Positions 1-10,500 of a stretch of DNA of 32,575 bases are shown here, piece by piece. Below the pieces are notes generated by a model that saw nothing but the letters and a program-made list of their open reading frames with translations, made no database searches and was not told the origin of the DNA. Origin of the DNA: Candidatus Sulfotelmatobacter sp. (GTDB lineage Bacteria > Eisenbacteria > RBG-16-71-46); NCBI GenBank assembly GCA_035498555.1, contig DATKAB010000013.1, positions 1-32,575 of the forward strand, given 5' to 3'. Each line of letters starts with the position of its first letter. Position 1 is the stretch's first letter. The translations under genes were made by a program, and so were the position numbers.

Positions 1-2200
1 GGTCGGCGCCCTCGCGCGTGGGCGCCGCCACCGCGAGCCAGCCCGAGTGATCCCGCTGGCGCTCCACGGTCAGGTCCGCCGCGCCGGCGTCGGAGAGCGA
101 CCATTGGATGCGTACCAGGCCGGCCTCAGCGTGCGCGTCCACCAGCGAAGCCTTCGCGGCCACCGGCTGATCCCAGTTGAGCGACCAGGTGTCTGAGTAG
201 AAGACGAGGCCGTCGCGCGCCCCGCCCCCGACCACGAGCCCGAAATGGATCGGATCGTAAACCGCCACGATCGCGTCGCGGGGGAGCGGCGGGCCGCCGG
301 TTGGCGAGAGCAGCGTCCAAGTTGGGGTACCCGACAACGAGAGCGAATAGACGTCGTTCAGAGCATCCGTTCCGCTCCAGCCCCCGAACACGACCAGCCG
401 ATCCCCGACCGGATCGAGAACGGCGGCGTGGATGATCCTTCCGGGAGGCGGAGTGCCGGCCGGAGCCAGGGTCGACCATGCCGGCGGGCTCGCGGCAAGG
501 TCCAGCGCGTACACATCGCTACCGGGCACATTCGAATTATCGCTCCCACCCATCACCAGCGCACGCTGTCGAGTGGGATCCGAAAGCATGACGAACCCCC
601 AGCGCCGCGAGGGTCCCGATCCGGTTGGAAAGAGCTGGTTCCACTTCAAGGCATTGGGTCCGGAAAGCGGAATTTCCCAAAGATCGCCGAGGCTCTGTCC
701 CATGGAATCAGGGTTGTACCCGCCGAAGATCAGCATTCGATCGCGCGGCGCGTCATACACCGCTCCACCGGCGAACCGCTTGACCGGTGGCGTTCCGGTC
801 GTGATGAGATGGTTCCAACTCGGCACGGGTCGCGGGTGGTATTCCCAGAGGTCATTGAGGAAGTCGAAATCGTACCCACTGAATAGCAGCATGCGGTCGC
901 GGACGGGATCCCAGATGGTTCGCGCGGCGTACCGTGGCGTCGGCGGCGCGCCGCTGGGGATTACGGTCTGCCAGTTGGCCGGGCCGCCAATCAGCGGGAG
1001 CATTCGCAAGTCGTTACCGAGTTGCACCGAAGCACCGATGACCTCTTCGCCGCCAAAGCTGAGCATCGCGTGCGCGATGGGATCGTACTCGGCGGAGTAG
1101 TTCCGAACCTCGAATGGCATCGTGATCAGATGCCAGGCCGGAGGTCCGCTCAACGACAGCGCCCAGCTATCGCTTCCCTGACCAGGATCTTCGAGTCCGC
1201 CGAAGATCACCATCTGCTGGCCAACCGCGTCGTAGATGGAGGAGTGCCCATATCGTGGCGCCGGCCCGGGCGCGGGCGACAGGGGTGTCCAGGTCGGGGC
1301 ACCCGCCGGCTGCAGCGCCCACACGTCCGAGCGGAGCGTGCCGTCGTTGCCGGCGAACAGCACGAGGCGGCCGTTCATCGGGTCCCAGATCATGGAAATC
1401 TCGCGCCGAGGAGGAGGCAGGGACGCGGGAGCGAGATGCGTCCAAACCGGCGTGCCGTTCAGGGTGAAGGCCCAGGTGTCGTTGCGGTAATTGTTGTTCC
1501 AGCCGCCGAACAAATAGAACGTTCCAGAAACGGGATCCACGGCCGATGCCGCGAGGCTGCGGGCGGGCGGGACATTGCTCTGCGGGAAGATCTGACTCCA
1601 CGCCGGAGAGCCCGAAAACGACAGCGCCCAGGTGTCCGACAGAAAATCGGTCCCATCCCACCCACCGAATACGATCATGCGATCGTTGCTGGCGTCGTAG
1701 CCGGCCACGTGAAAGCTGCGGCCAGGAGGCGGCGTACCCGAAGGCGTCAGTTGACTCCAGCCCGGCGTGCCCGAGAGCGAGAGCGCGAACACGCTCTGGA
1801 GCTGGTTGGTGCCGTCGAACCCGCCGAATACAACCACTCGGTCACGCGCCGAGTCGTAGATGGCGGTCGGGCCGTAGCATGGATTCGGCGGGTAGCCGGT
1901 CGGAGTCAACTGCGTCCACTGGCTGGTCGCGAGATCGAGTGCCCAGACGTCATTGAGATAGGTCGGGAATCCGCCGAACACGATCAGCCGCCGGCGCAGG
2001 CTGTCGTAGCAATAGCCCGCCGCTCGACGCCCGGAGGGAAACCCGCCGGTCAGGGAGTTCCAGGTGCCGTCTGAATTGAAGAGCTGCGATCCCGCGCCGG
2101 CCATCGCGGGGCCAAGCGCAGTGAAAACCGCCGTGAACCCGATGAACAGCAGGGTCGCCTTCGTGGCGAGCCGAGGAACCACGAGCCGTGGGCGAAACAT
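1..2200 (-). CDS. Secreted kelch-repeat beta-propeller protein (3' end outside window)
   Basis: The reading frame opens at an ATG whose first base is 2200, preceded by GGAGG about 6 bases upstream, and stays open to the window edge (733 codons). Residues 1-36 form a Sec signal peptide: basic start, hydrophobic core, and an A-M-A cleavage site near residue 34. From about residue 50 to 675 there are roughly twelve repeats of 50-60 residues. Each has a G-x-P-P turn, a Y/W-D-P/A-x-x-x-R segment, a V/I-F-G-G strand and a D-x-W-A-L strand, which is the kelch pattern. Twelve blades would suit two six-bladed propellers (inference). After residue 680 the sequence changes to a V-R-I-Q-W...T-V-E-R beta-type segment like the C-terminal domains of secreted proteins in Eisenbacteria-like lineages. 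Function is unknown; kelch propellers usually bind protein or carbohydrate. No catalytic residues of galactose oxidase were recognised. Confidence 0.85.
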   Translation of the reverse strand, partial: MFRPRLVVPRLATKATLLFIGFTAVFTALGPAMAGAGSQLFNSDGTWNSLTGGFPSGRRAAGYCYDSLRRRLIVFGGFPTYLNDVWALDLATSQWTQLTPTGYPPNPCYGPTAIYDSARDRVVVFGGFDGTNQLQSVFALSLSGTPGWSQLTPSGTPPPGRSFHVAGYDASNDRMIVFGGWDGTDFLSDTWALSFSGSPAWSQIFPQSNVPPARSLAASAVDPVSGTFYLFGGWNNNYRNDTWAFTLNGTPVWTHLAPASLPPPRREISMIWDPMNGRLVLFAGNDGTLRSDVWALQPAGAPTWTPLSPAPGPAPRYGHSSIYDAVGQQMVIFGGLEDPGQGSDSWALSLSGPPAWHLITMPFEVRNYSAEYDPIAHAMLSFGGEEVIGASVQLGNDLRMLPLIGGPANWQTVIPSGAPPTPRYAARTIWDPVRDRMLLFSGYDFDFLNDLWEYHPRPVPSWNHLITTGTPPVKRFAGGAVYDAPRDRMLIFGGYNPDSMGQSLGDLWEIPLSGPNALKWNQLFPTGSGPSRRWGFVMLSDPTRQRALVMGGSDNSNVPGSDVYALDLAASPPAWSTLAPAGTPPPGRIIHAAVLDPVGDRLVVFGGWSGTDALNDVYSLSLSGTPTWTLLSPTGGPPLPRDAIVAVYDPIHFGLVVGGGARDGLVFYSDTWSLNWDQPVAAKASLVDAHAEAGLVRIQWSLSDAGAADLTVERQRDHSGWLAVAAPTREGAD

Positions 2201-2320
2201 GCGGACCTCCATTCCCGATCGAAAGGGCCACGCGCCCAAGAACGCCCTCAGTCGATTTCGAGCCCTCTTGAGGAAGGATGTCGTGAAGGCTACCACCGGA
2301 CCGCGTCGCAGCAATGTTAC

Positions 2321-2352
2321 ATCTGTATGGCAGTTGCGCTGTGGATTTACAA
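2321..2352 (-). promoter_or_regulatory. Weak candidate promoter for the kelch gene
   Basis: On the minus strand a TTGTAA hexamer (2352-2347) is followed 19 bases later by TACAGAT (2327-2321), upstream of the kelch start at 2200. Both boxes are imperfect and the spacing is long. It is offered only because this 167-base gap is locally AT-richer than its surroundings and must hold a start site if the kelch gene is not cotranscribed with the aminotransferase. Confidence 0.22.
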
Positions 2353-2367
2353 ACGCGTCCAGAGTTT

Positions 2368-3660
2368 CTAGCCGCTGAACAGCTCCTCGAGCCGCTCCAT
2401 GCCCTGAGCGATCGTGCGCGGCGAGGTGGCCCCCACCGACAGCCGCACCCAGCCGTCTTCGTTGGGAAGGGCGAACGCCTGGAACGGCACCACCGCGATG
2501 CCGGCCTCTTCGAGCAGCAGCCGGCGGATGTCCTCGTTGGTCGCGATCGAGCGGCCTCGAATCGTGACGCCAAGAGGAAAACGCGCCGAGAGATAGAGCG
2601 TCCCCTCGGGCGCCACCGCATCCACCGGCACGCCGCGCTCCTTGAGGTGCACGAAGCCGCGATAGAGCAGTTCGAGCCGCTCGCGCAGTCGGCGCTCCAT
2701 CGCCGCGCGGTAGTCGCGAAACGCCTGCGCGTCCCGGAGGAACTCGGCGGTCGCCACCTGCTCGGGCTTGGGCGCCCAGGCGCCGACGTGGCCGAGCAGA
2801 TCCGAGAGCCGCGCGGTCACCGCCGGATGCGCCACCGCCCAGCCAACCCTGAGCCCGGTGGCGGCGAGCGACTTGGAGATCGCGTCGATCAGCACGGTGT
2901 ACGGCGCCACCTCGGGCACCAGTGCGTTCGGCGTCGCCGGGTCGGAAGAGTCGAAGGCGGTCGACCAGTAGACCTGGTCGTACATCAGGAACACCGGGCG
3001 TTGCCCGGCCGGTTCGCGCCGTTCGTTCTCGGCCACGATCAGCCGGCAGATCGAGGCCAGGGTCTCTCGCCTCATGCCGGTGCCCGTGGGATTGCTCGGC
3101 GAGCACAGCGCGATCAGACGCGCGCCCGGGAGCACCCCCGCGATCTGCTCGGGCGTCGGATGGAAACCGTTTTCGCGCCGGACCTCGAGCGGCAGGGCTC
3201 GCGCGCCGGTCAGGTAGGCGTAGTGGTTGTTGTTCCACGACGGCACCGGGAACACCGCGGTCTCGCCCGGATCCACCAGCGTGCGATAGGTCGCGTAGAT
3301 CAGCGGCCGCGCGCCTCCCGCCACCACCACCGAGTCGAGCGGAACGTCGAGCTTCAGCTCGCGCGCGTAGAATTCGACGATCGCTTTGCGCAGCTCGAGA
3401 ATGCCGTTCGAGGGCGGGTAGTTGGAATTGCCGCCATCCAGCGCGCGCTTGATGCCCTCGACCAGCGGCGCGGGCAGCGGGAACTCGCGCGGGTCGAAAT
3501 CGCCGACGGTGAGATTCAGGATCTCCTTCCCTGCTGCCTGAGCTGCGCGCACCTCGGCGGCGATGCGCAGCACTTCGGAGCCGATCATGCCCTGCGCGAG
3601 GCGCGACAGGGAGCGATCGCTGACGCCGCTGGAGCCGCGAGCCGGGCTGGTCGAAGTCAT
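2368..3660 (-). CDS. PLP-dependent class I/II aminotransferase
   Basis: This 430-residue protein has the length and motif order of fold-type I aspartate-like aminotransferases. Visible motifs are N-P-T-G at residues 190-193, Asp228 and Tyr231 in M-Y-D-Q-V-Y (pyridine nitrogen and O3' contacts), S-K-S with Lys263 as the Schiff-base lysine followed by G-L-R-V-G (Arg271, phosphate), and Arg406 in W-V-R-L-S, the usual alpha-carboxylate arginine. An upstream in-frame ATG at 3858 was rejected because it lies deep inside the methyltransferase gene. The ATG at 3660 overlaps the methyltransferase stop as ATGA, implying coupled translation. It is the last gene of the operon. A Glu/Asp-using transaminase beside a glutamate-synthase-like enzyme is metabolically coherent, but the keto-acid partner cannot be read from sequence. 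Confidence 0.9.
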   Translation of the reverse strand: MTSTSPARGSSGVSDRSLSRLAQGMIGSEVLRIAAEVRAAQAAGKEILNLTVGDFDPREFPLPAPLVEGIKRALDGGNSNYPPSNGILELRKAIVEFYARELKLDVPLDSVVVAGGARPLIYATYRTLVDPGETAVFPVPSWNNNHYAYLTGARALPLEVRRENGFHPTPEQIAGVLPGARLIALCSPSNPTGTGMRRETLASICRLIVAENERREPAGQRPVFLMYDQVYWSTAFDSSDPATPNALVPEVAPYTVLIDAISKSLAATGLRVGWAVAHPAVTARLSDLLGHVGAWAPKPEQVATAEFLRDAQAFRDYRAAMERRLRERLELLYRGFVHLKERGVPVDAVAPEGTLYLSARFPLGVTIRGRSIATNEDIRRLLLEEAGIAVVPFQAFALPNEDGWVRLSVGATSPRTIAQGMERLEELFSG

Positions 3661-4544
3661 GAGTTCGAGTTCGGGGGCGCGACCGCCGCGCCCACCTCCG
3701 CATAGACAATGCGGGCCGTGCCGCTCACGCGCAAGCCGTCGGAGCGGCCGCGGAAATAGCGCTGGTTGACGCACCGCTCGTCGCAGTCCTCGACCCGGCC
3801 AAAGCCTCTGCTCCGCAGAGTGCCTTCCAGCTCGCCGGGAACGAACGACAGGATCCACGGCTCGCCGGCCGCGCGCACGCGCGCCGCCATCAGCTCGTAG
3901 AACAAGCGGCGGATCGGGCTCAAGAGGCGCGGCGCGACCGAGTAGTCGAACGTGACCGCGCTTCCGCCCGGACGCGCGGCGATGAACGAAAGGGTCTCGT
4001 CGAACGCCGCGCGCGTGAGGTACATGGTGACGCCGAGCCAGGCGAAGAACGCGGGTGCGTCCGCGTCGAAGCCGGCCGCGCTCAATTCCGCCGGCAGCTT
4101 CTGGCGCTCGAAGTCCACGGGCACGAAGCGGACGTTGGGCGGAGTCGCGATGCCGCCCTCCCTCAGCCGCCCGCGCTTCATACGCTGGGTGGCTGGATGA
4201 TCCACCTCGAACGCTCGCAGGTCGCGATGCGCTGCGCCGAGACGGTGAGCCGAGGTGTCGAGGCCCGCGCCGAGCAGCACGTACTGCCGCACGCCGCGAG
4301 CGATCGCCGCGGCGAGATGTTCCTCGGAAAAGCGGCTGCGGGCGACGAGGAACGCGCGCAGGTAGCGGGAGAGCCAGCCGCGATCGAAGCTCCGGGGATT
4401 GGCCTCGAGCTGCCCCCGGCGTTCGGCACCGATGACGCGCAGCGCCAGCGGATCCTCGAACACCAGCGGCCGATCGAGCAATTGATGCGAGGCGCGGCGC
4501 AGCGCGACGCGTGCGGCGGTGAGGCTGGCGCGATCCTGCTTCAC
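3657..4544 (-). CDS. SAM-dependent methyltransferase, LCM/TIGR00027-like
   Basis: This 295-residue protein starts at a GTG that overlaps the upstream gene's stop (GTGA). An ATG 38 codons further upstream gives only shadow sequence and was rejected. The N-terminus (D-R-A-S-L-T-A) resembles the D-x-x-S-x-T-A opening of the leucine carboxymethyltransferase-like family (PF04072/TIGR00027). Next come V-L-L-G-A-G-L-D-T, the SAM-binding glycine motif, and F-E-V-D-H-P, the acidic loop with the family's D-x-P signature. A-F-F-A-W-L-G-V-T-M-Y-L follows, equivalent to the E-G-x-x-x-Y-L motif but with Leu-Gly where Glu-Gly is usual. Family members methylate carboxylates or hydroxyls, often of natural products or polyketides. 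The substrate here is unknown; operon context suggests an amino acid or keto acid made by its neighbours (inference). Confidence 0.82.
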   Translation of the reverse strand: MKQDRASLTAARVALRRASHQLLDRPLVFEDPLALRVIGAERRGQLEANPRSFDRGWLSRYLRAFLVARSRFSEEHLAAAIARGVRQYVLLGAGLDTSAHRLGAAHRDLRAFEVDHPATQRMKRGRLREGGIATPPNVRFVPVDFERQKLPAELSAAGFDADAPAFFAWLGVTMYLTRAAFDETLSFIAARPGGSAVTFDYSVAPRLLSPIRRLFYELMAARVRAAGEPWILSFVPGELEGTLRSRGFGRVEDCDERCVNQRYFRGRSDGLRVSGTARIVYAEVGAAVAPPNSNS

Positions 4545-7500
4545 TCCGCGACGATCTGCGCCAGCTGTGGCGCCACCACGCCCTGCTGCTGCGCCGCTTT
4601 CGCCACCTTGAGCGGGATCAGCTTCACGAACGCTTCGTCGTAGCGCCACCGCTTCCACTCGCCTTCGAGACGCAGGGTGAAATGCTCGCCCTCGAGGCGA
4701 ATCGGCAGTCCGCGGCGGCGCGCCTCACGCGAGAGCAGGGGTGTCAGCTCGCGTGACCATTCGTCGAGCGTGATCTGCGACACGACGTTGCCCGAGTACT
4801 GCGCGGGATCGAGCTTCACCAGCGGATCGAACACGAACACGCGACCGGCGGCGGCGCCCGACATGAAGAACTTTCCACCGTAGGGCTTGGCGCGCAGCGC
4901 GAGCTCCCCGCGCGCGTCCGGCTTCCTCAGCCCCATCACCACGTGCAGCGAGTTGTCGCCGCCCGACATCAGGTACTCGAACGCGTATTCGTTGGGTGAG
5001 CCCCAGTGAATGGACTTGAAGCCCTGGGCCGGCGTCCGGCCGTCGGCGAGGAACACCTTGTTCTGGCCGGCGGCGGCGAAGCGAGAGCCCGAGTCCCACA
5101 CGCTGAAACTCGCGCCGTGCGCGGCGTAGGCGCCGGTGTTGAGGATGTCCTGCAGCACGAACAGTTCGCCCGAATCGGCCTTCATTCCAAGATGGCTCTG
5201 ACCTTGTCCATAGACCCAGATGCTCGCCCCCTCGAGCAGCGCCCCGATGAAGTCGCCGAACTCACGCCCGTACAGCTCGATCGTCACTCCGCGGGCCGCG
5301 ACGCCACGCGCGTCGCCGAGATTGGTGCCCACGTAGCGCGGGCCGCCGATGAACCCGTAACCGATCAGGTTGCGCCAGCCGAGCTCGACGGCGCGCGACA
5401 CGAAACGCGAAGCCGAATCGAGCCGGAACGACTCGCCCTTGAAGCCCGCGAAGTCGATCACCAGGACGTCGCGGGCGGGATCGGCCGGCGGCGCCAGGTC
5501 GTCGCGCGTGCGCAGAGTGACACGCATGTAGCGCGTGCCGCGCACCGGTTGTTGCAGCACTTCGAAGAGCGCCGGGATCTGATCGAACAGCCGATAGAGC
5601 GCGCCCTCCGGTTGCCCGCCCGCGTCTCGGCCGCCGTCGAGCAGATACTCGACGCTGGAGAGCGCCTTGGCCCCGAGACTCGCAAACGCGACGCGCTTTC
5701 TCAGCTCGGTGAGAATGCGGATCGCGGCGGCGCGCGCCGCGTCCCCCCGCTTCGCGAACTCGGGCAGCGCCTGCTCGGCCAGCATCCGCAGATCGGCGAA
5801 CTCGAGCGTGGCCGCGCGCTCCAGCGTGCGCTCCACCAGCGCCGCTCCCGGCGCGGGCAACAGGTCCTCGGGGCCGAACAGCCGTCCCGCGCTCATGCCA
5901 CCGGCGCCCTCGAGCAGCCGGCCGAGCTGCTGGAGGTGCTCGTTCACCACGCTCACCCAGTCGGGATTCGCCCGTTTCACGGCTTCCGCCAGGTATTCGC
6001 TCAGGTCGAGCTTTCCGCCGGCCCGATCCACCGGCACTTCCTCACCGAACCGGTTGCGCAGGTCCATCGCCCCGCTGCCCGGCGCCGTGAACGCCTCGAA
6101 CACGCCGCCGAAGTCCCGCCGCGCCGGATTGCCGCCCGGGCGCATGCTGAATCGGAGGTCGGCCGCGGCGTCGCCGAGCACGCCCTGCTGGTGCAGCACG
6201 CGCAGCATCGAGTCGGCGATCTTGGCTTCGCTGCCATTGGCCACCGCGGTGACGCCTGCCGTGCCGCTCGCCCCACCCGCGGCGCGCCGGCCGGTGTCGC
6301 GGCTCACGATGATCTCGTGCGGGCGAAGGAACTTGATGTCCATGTTCTCGCGGAAGCCCACCACGCGTCGGGTGCGCGACGCGCCGTCGGCGCCGCCCGC
6401 CGGGCCGCCTGACACGCGCCGCGACTCCACGATCGTGAACTTGTAGGGGCCGGTCGGCGTGAGCTGCACGTAGTTGGTCATCAGCAGCTCGAGCTTCCTG
6501 CGGCGCGCCTCGTCCATCGCCTTCAGGTCGAGCCCGGTGATCGGCGAGATGATCTGCGAGGCTTCTTCGGTGGTGAGACCCAGCACGCGCCGGGTGAAGT
6601 CCACCAGGTAGGCGGCGTACTCGGTGTCGGTGAGCGCCTTGCGCTCGTAGATCGAGTCGCCCGCATAGAGCGCGTGGCTCTCGCCCATCGAAGGATCGGC
6701 ATGCACGTAGCCGAACTCGTTGAGGAACGGCGAGGTCGAGTCCACGCCCACCTGCTCGCCGTTGTGCATGAGCAGAACGTTGTAGGCCTTGAACGGATGC
6801 GCGCCGGCCGGATTGCCGCGGCCCTCGGCGTCGATCGCGGGCGAGTTGGTCGGATAGCGATGATGCATGCCCCAGGCACAGGCGCGCAGCTCGAGGGTCT
6901 TGAGCGGACGCCCCTTGAACGTGTATTCCACGCCGCCCGCGTCGCGCACGCCCGGGTAGCTCGACCAGAACTGGTCGAAATCGAAGTACTCGGGAATGGT
7001 GTGCGTCCAGCCCGACATCTTGATGGCGCCAAGATCCTCACCGATCGACACGACGAAGCCGCGCCGCTTGGCGGCGAACTTCCCCGCCGGTGCGTCGTCG
7101 GGCCGGTGCGTGCGGTAGTAACGCGAATCCAGCAGATGCGCGAGCGCCGAGAAATATTCCTCGCGTACGTCGGCGACGAAGGCATCGAGCCGGTCGCGCG
7201 CCTCCCATCCTCCGCGCGCCTGGGGCGCGCCGCGCGCGCCGCCCGCCTCGCCGGCCGACGCCAGCGCCGCGCTCAGCGCCTCGGCGCTCAGATCGCCGTA
7301 CTTGGTGCGGCGCTGCAGCCAGTGCTCGCTCGCGAGCAGCGTGGCTCCGTAGCGATGCAGCACCTCGCGCTCCAGCTCGACGAAGAACAGGTAGAAGTCG
7401 CCGGGGTTCTCGCGCAGATCGGCGTCGCGCCAGCCGCCTTCGTGTGCGTACTTGGCCCGCACCGGCACGCGAAACGCGTCGAGCTTCTCGATCACCTCGG

Positions 7501-10500
7501 CGCGCTTCACCTCGCGGCCGCGAACGTCGAAAAATCGGCAGCCCTCGAAGTGGCCGAGCATCTCGCGCATGGTGTCGACGCGATCGGGCCCGATGGTGTT
7601 GATGATGACGCAGGTCTTCTCGCGCAGCGGCGCGGGCGCGAAGCCCGCGAAATCGATGCCGCCGCCACGATTGTTGCCGCCGTTGAAGGACAGGCGCGCC
7701 GATTCCCAGATCGCGTGCACGTTGACCGGCTCGGTCACCGCCAGCGAGCCGACACGGCAGGAGTCGTGTTCGTCGGCCTGCGCCGGCCGCCTGGTCGCCT
7801 CGCCGTGCTCCGGCATCTCGAGCAGGTCGGTGCGGCCGCGCAACTGCCGGATGTCGCTGAAGAGTGCCTCGGCGTCCGAAACTTCCCCGTCGTCGTCGAT
7901 CGCGCCGCGCTCGAGATTCAAGGCGTCGATCAGCACCGCGAGCTTCACCATGTTCAGCACGGTCCAGTTGCGGAAGCGCTGGCGCATCAGTCCGCGGTCG
8001 TTCTGCATGGTGAGTTCGGCCTTGGTGGTGATGCCACCGCGCGGACAATCCAGATGACAGTTGCCGCACTGGTTGCAACCGAACGCCACCGCCTTGCCGA
8101 TGCTCGCTTCCATCAAGGCGTCGGCGCCGGCGATCAGCACCTTGAGCATGTCGACTTCGCCGCGCAGCCCGCCCGAGGCGAACAGCCGCGTGCCGCCCTT
8201 GGCCCCGAAGGGCGCGCCATTCAGATCGCGGATGCTCTGGAGCGTGCCGGTCTTCTCGAGGTCCACCTTTTCGCCAACCAGCGCATGGTGGGTGTGCAGG
8301 ATGGTGCGGAAGATGTCGGGCCAGCCGACGTGCGAGGAGTCGGCGTGGTAGTTGCCCGAGCCGCCGAGACCCGAATCCACCAGCAGGTAGTCGACCACGA
8401 AGTTCGACCACATGCCGGCCGCCACGTAGCGCGTGTAATTCGAGCCGGTGATCTTGATGCCGCAGTAGTTGTGGTAGAGGAGCCACAACCACACCTCGGC
8501 CGGCATGTCCTCGATCGAGTAGATGTCGTGCTTGGGATCGGGTGACAGCGCGTCCGTGCCAACTGGAATGTTGCGCGCGCGGCTCACGGTGGGCGTGACC
8601 TTGGCGCCCGAGAGCCGCCCGCCCTTGCCGGGCTTCGCGCCCTGATTGATCTTGATCTCGACGTCGCGCACGCGCCGCAGGTCGACAGCCTGGATGCCGA
8701 AATGGCCGCTCGCCGCCTGCATGCTCTCCCACTTCCAGTCCTGGTCCGCGCTCAGTCGAATCGGCCCGCCTTCGCCCGACGAGGTCATCGACAGCCCGCT
8801 GTTGCCCTCGACGCGCGCGGTCAGGAAATCCTCCGACGCCGCACCCAGCGAGATGCTCGAGTGATTGACCGGCCCGTGCCACACCGGCTCTCGGAATCCG
8901 AAGCCGCTCAGCTGGTAGCCGGCCGGAGCACCGGCCCGCAGCGAACGGCGCAGGGTGACGGTGCCGTCCCGCGAGGCGCGCACCAGCGACAGCCCGTGGC
9001 CGCCATGACCCCGCGCCAGAAGCTCGACGCGGGTTTCGTCACCCTCGGCATCCAGCGCCGAGATCCACAGCGAGGCCCCGCTCGCCAGGGTCGATTCGAG
9101 CTCGGGCGTGGAATCGAGCGACTGATCGAATCCGCCCTCGCCATCGGCGGTGAAGCTCGCAAAGGTGACGAACGCGATCGACGAGCCAGGCTCACCCTCG
9201 ATCTGCAGCGTGACCTCGGAGCCCGCCGGCACCGCGCCCGGCCGAAGGAAACCGCGCGGGACCGCCAGCGAGATGTAGTCGAGCGACGACGGGTCGCGGC
9301 GCAGTCGCGCCAGCGAGCGTTCGAGCGAGCGGCGCGACAGCTTGAGCCCGATTCCGTCCAGCGACAGCGGACCCATGTCACTCTCGATGAAGAAATCATC
9401 GGTTCGCGGGAGCTGCCCCGCCGCCATCTTGTAGATCACCTCGAGATGATCGGCGCCCAGATTGCGATTGGAATTCTCGAGATGGTAGTTCGCGTTCCGG
9501 TGCGCCAGGATGCGCGCCGCATGCACCAGTGGCAGCTCGGGCGTCAGCTCGCGGAGCAACGACGTCACCTTGAAGCGCTCGCGGACGCCGGCCGGCACCG
9601 GCTCCGCGGCGATGCGCTTCGCGTTCAGGTCCGCGTTCAGCGCCCCGAACTCGCGCGTCGCGAGGCGGTCCACCTCGCGCACCCATTCCTCGGTCATGGT
9701 GATGGCCATGGTGTTGCCCGAGGTCTTCTGGATGTCGTCGATGCCCATGCACGACAGAAAGTCGAGGATCGAGTGCTGCCAGCAGGTCAGGGTATTGACC
9801 GCCTGATCGCGCAGCTCGTCGGGCGGGCGCGTGGCCAGAGTACGGAGCGCCGCCTTCGGGTCCGCGCCGTGATAGGCGTCGATCAGCTCGGGGCAGAGCG
9901 CGAGACCGGCGAGGTGCGTCATCGAGCCGCCGTTGGCGCCGAGCAAGACGGATTCGTAGACGGTCGCCGCCGAGGACTGCGTGTCGGTGTTGCCGCCGGC
10001 GCTGATCAACTGCACACGCGCGCGCAGGAAGCGCGCCTTGAGGAAGGCGTCCACGCGGGGCGTGAGCCGGTAGGACTTCTCGGGGCCCGAGTGATAGTGA
10101 ATGGCCGCGACGCCGTCCTGGCGCGCCGCGGTCTCGATCGCGTGCCAGAAGGCCGCCGGGTCGCCGCCGATCGGCAGATAGACCGAGATCAGCAGCCTGG
10201 GATTGATGCCGAGCACGCGCTCGACGTCGCCCGCCAGATCGCCGCTCCACTCCAGCTCGACGATGCGCGACCGGCGCAGCGCCTCGCGCAGCGTGTCGAA
10301 GCGCTCGCCTTCGCCGTCCAGCCACTGCACCATGTCGGCCGGAATGCGCAACATCAGGTGTTCGCCGAATTCGGAGAGCGCAGCGATGTGATCGAGATAG
10401 CGCTCGGCCTCGACGATCAGGAGCGTCCGGGTATGAAGGTCCTCGCCGGGATCGGCGGCCTCGATCGCCTGAAGGTAGGCGCGCTCCATGGTCTCGCCGT

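Noticed and set aside
1022-2074. Long plus-strand open frame opposite the kelch gene
   Set aside because: Arg/His-rich composition with no motifs; the opposite strand carries a signal peptide and regular kelch repeats.
6674-8545. 623-codon plus-strand open frame opposite the glutamate-synthase-like gene
   Set aside because: It is a shadow of GC-rich coding sequence; the minus-strand frame holds clear FMN, Fe-S and glutaminase motifs in the same interval.
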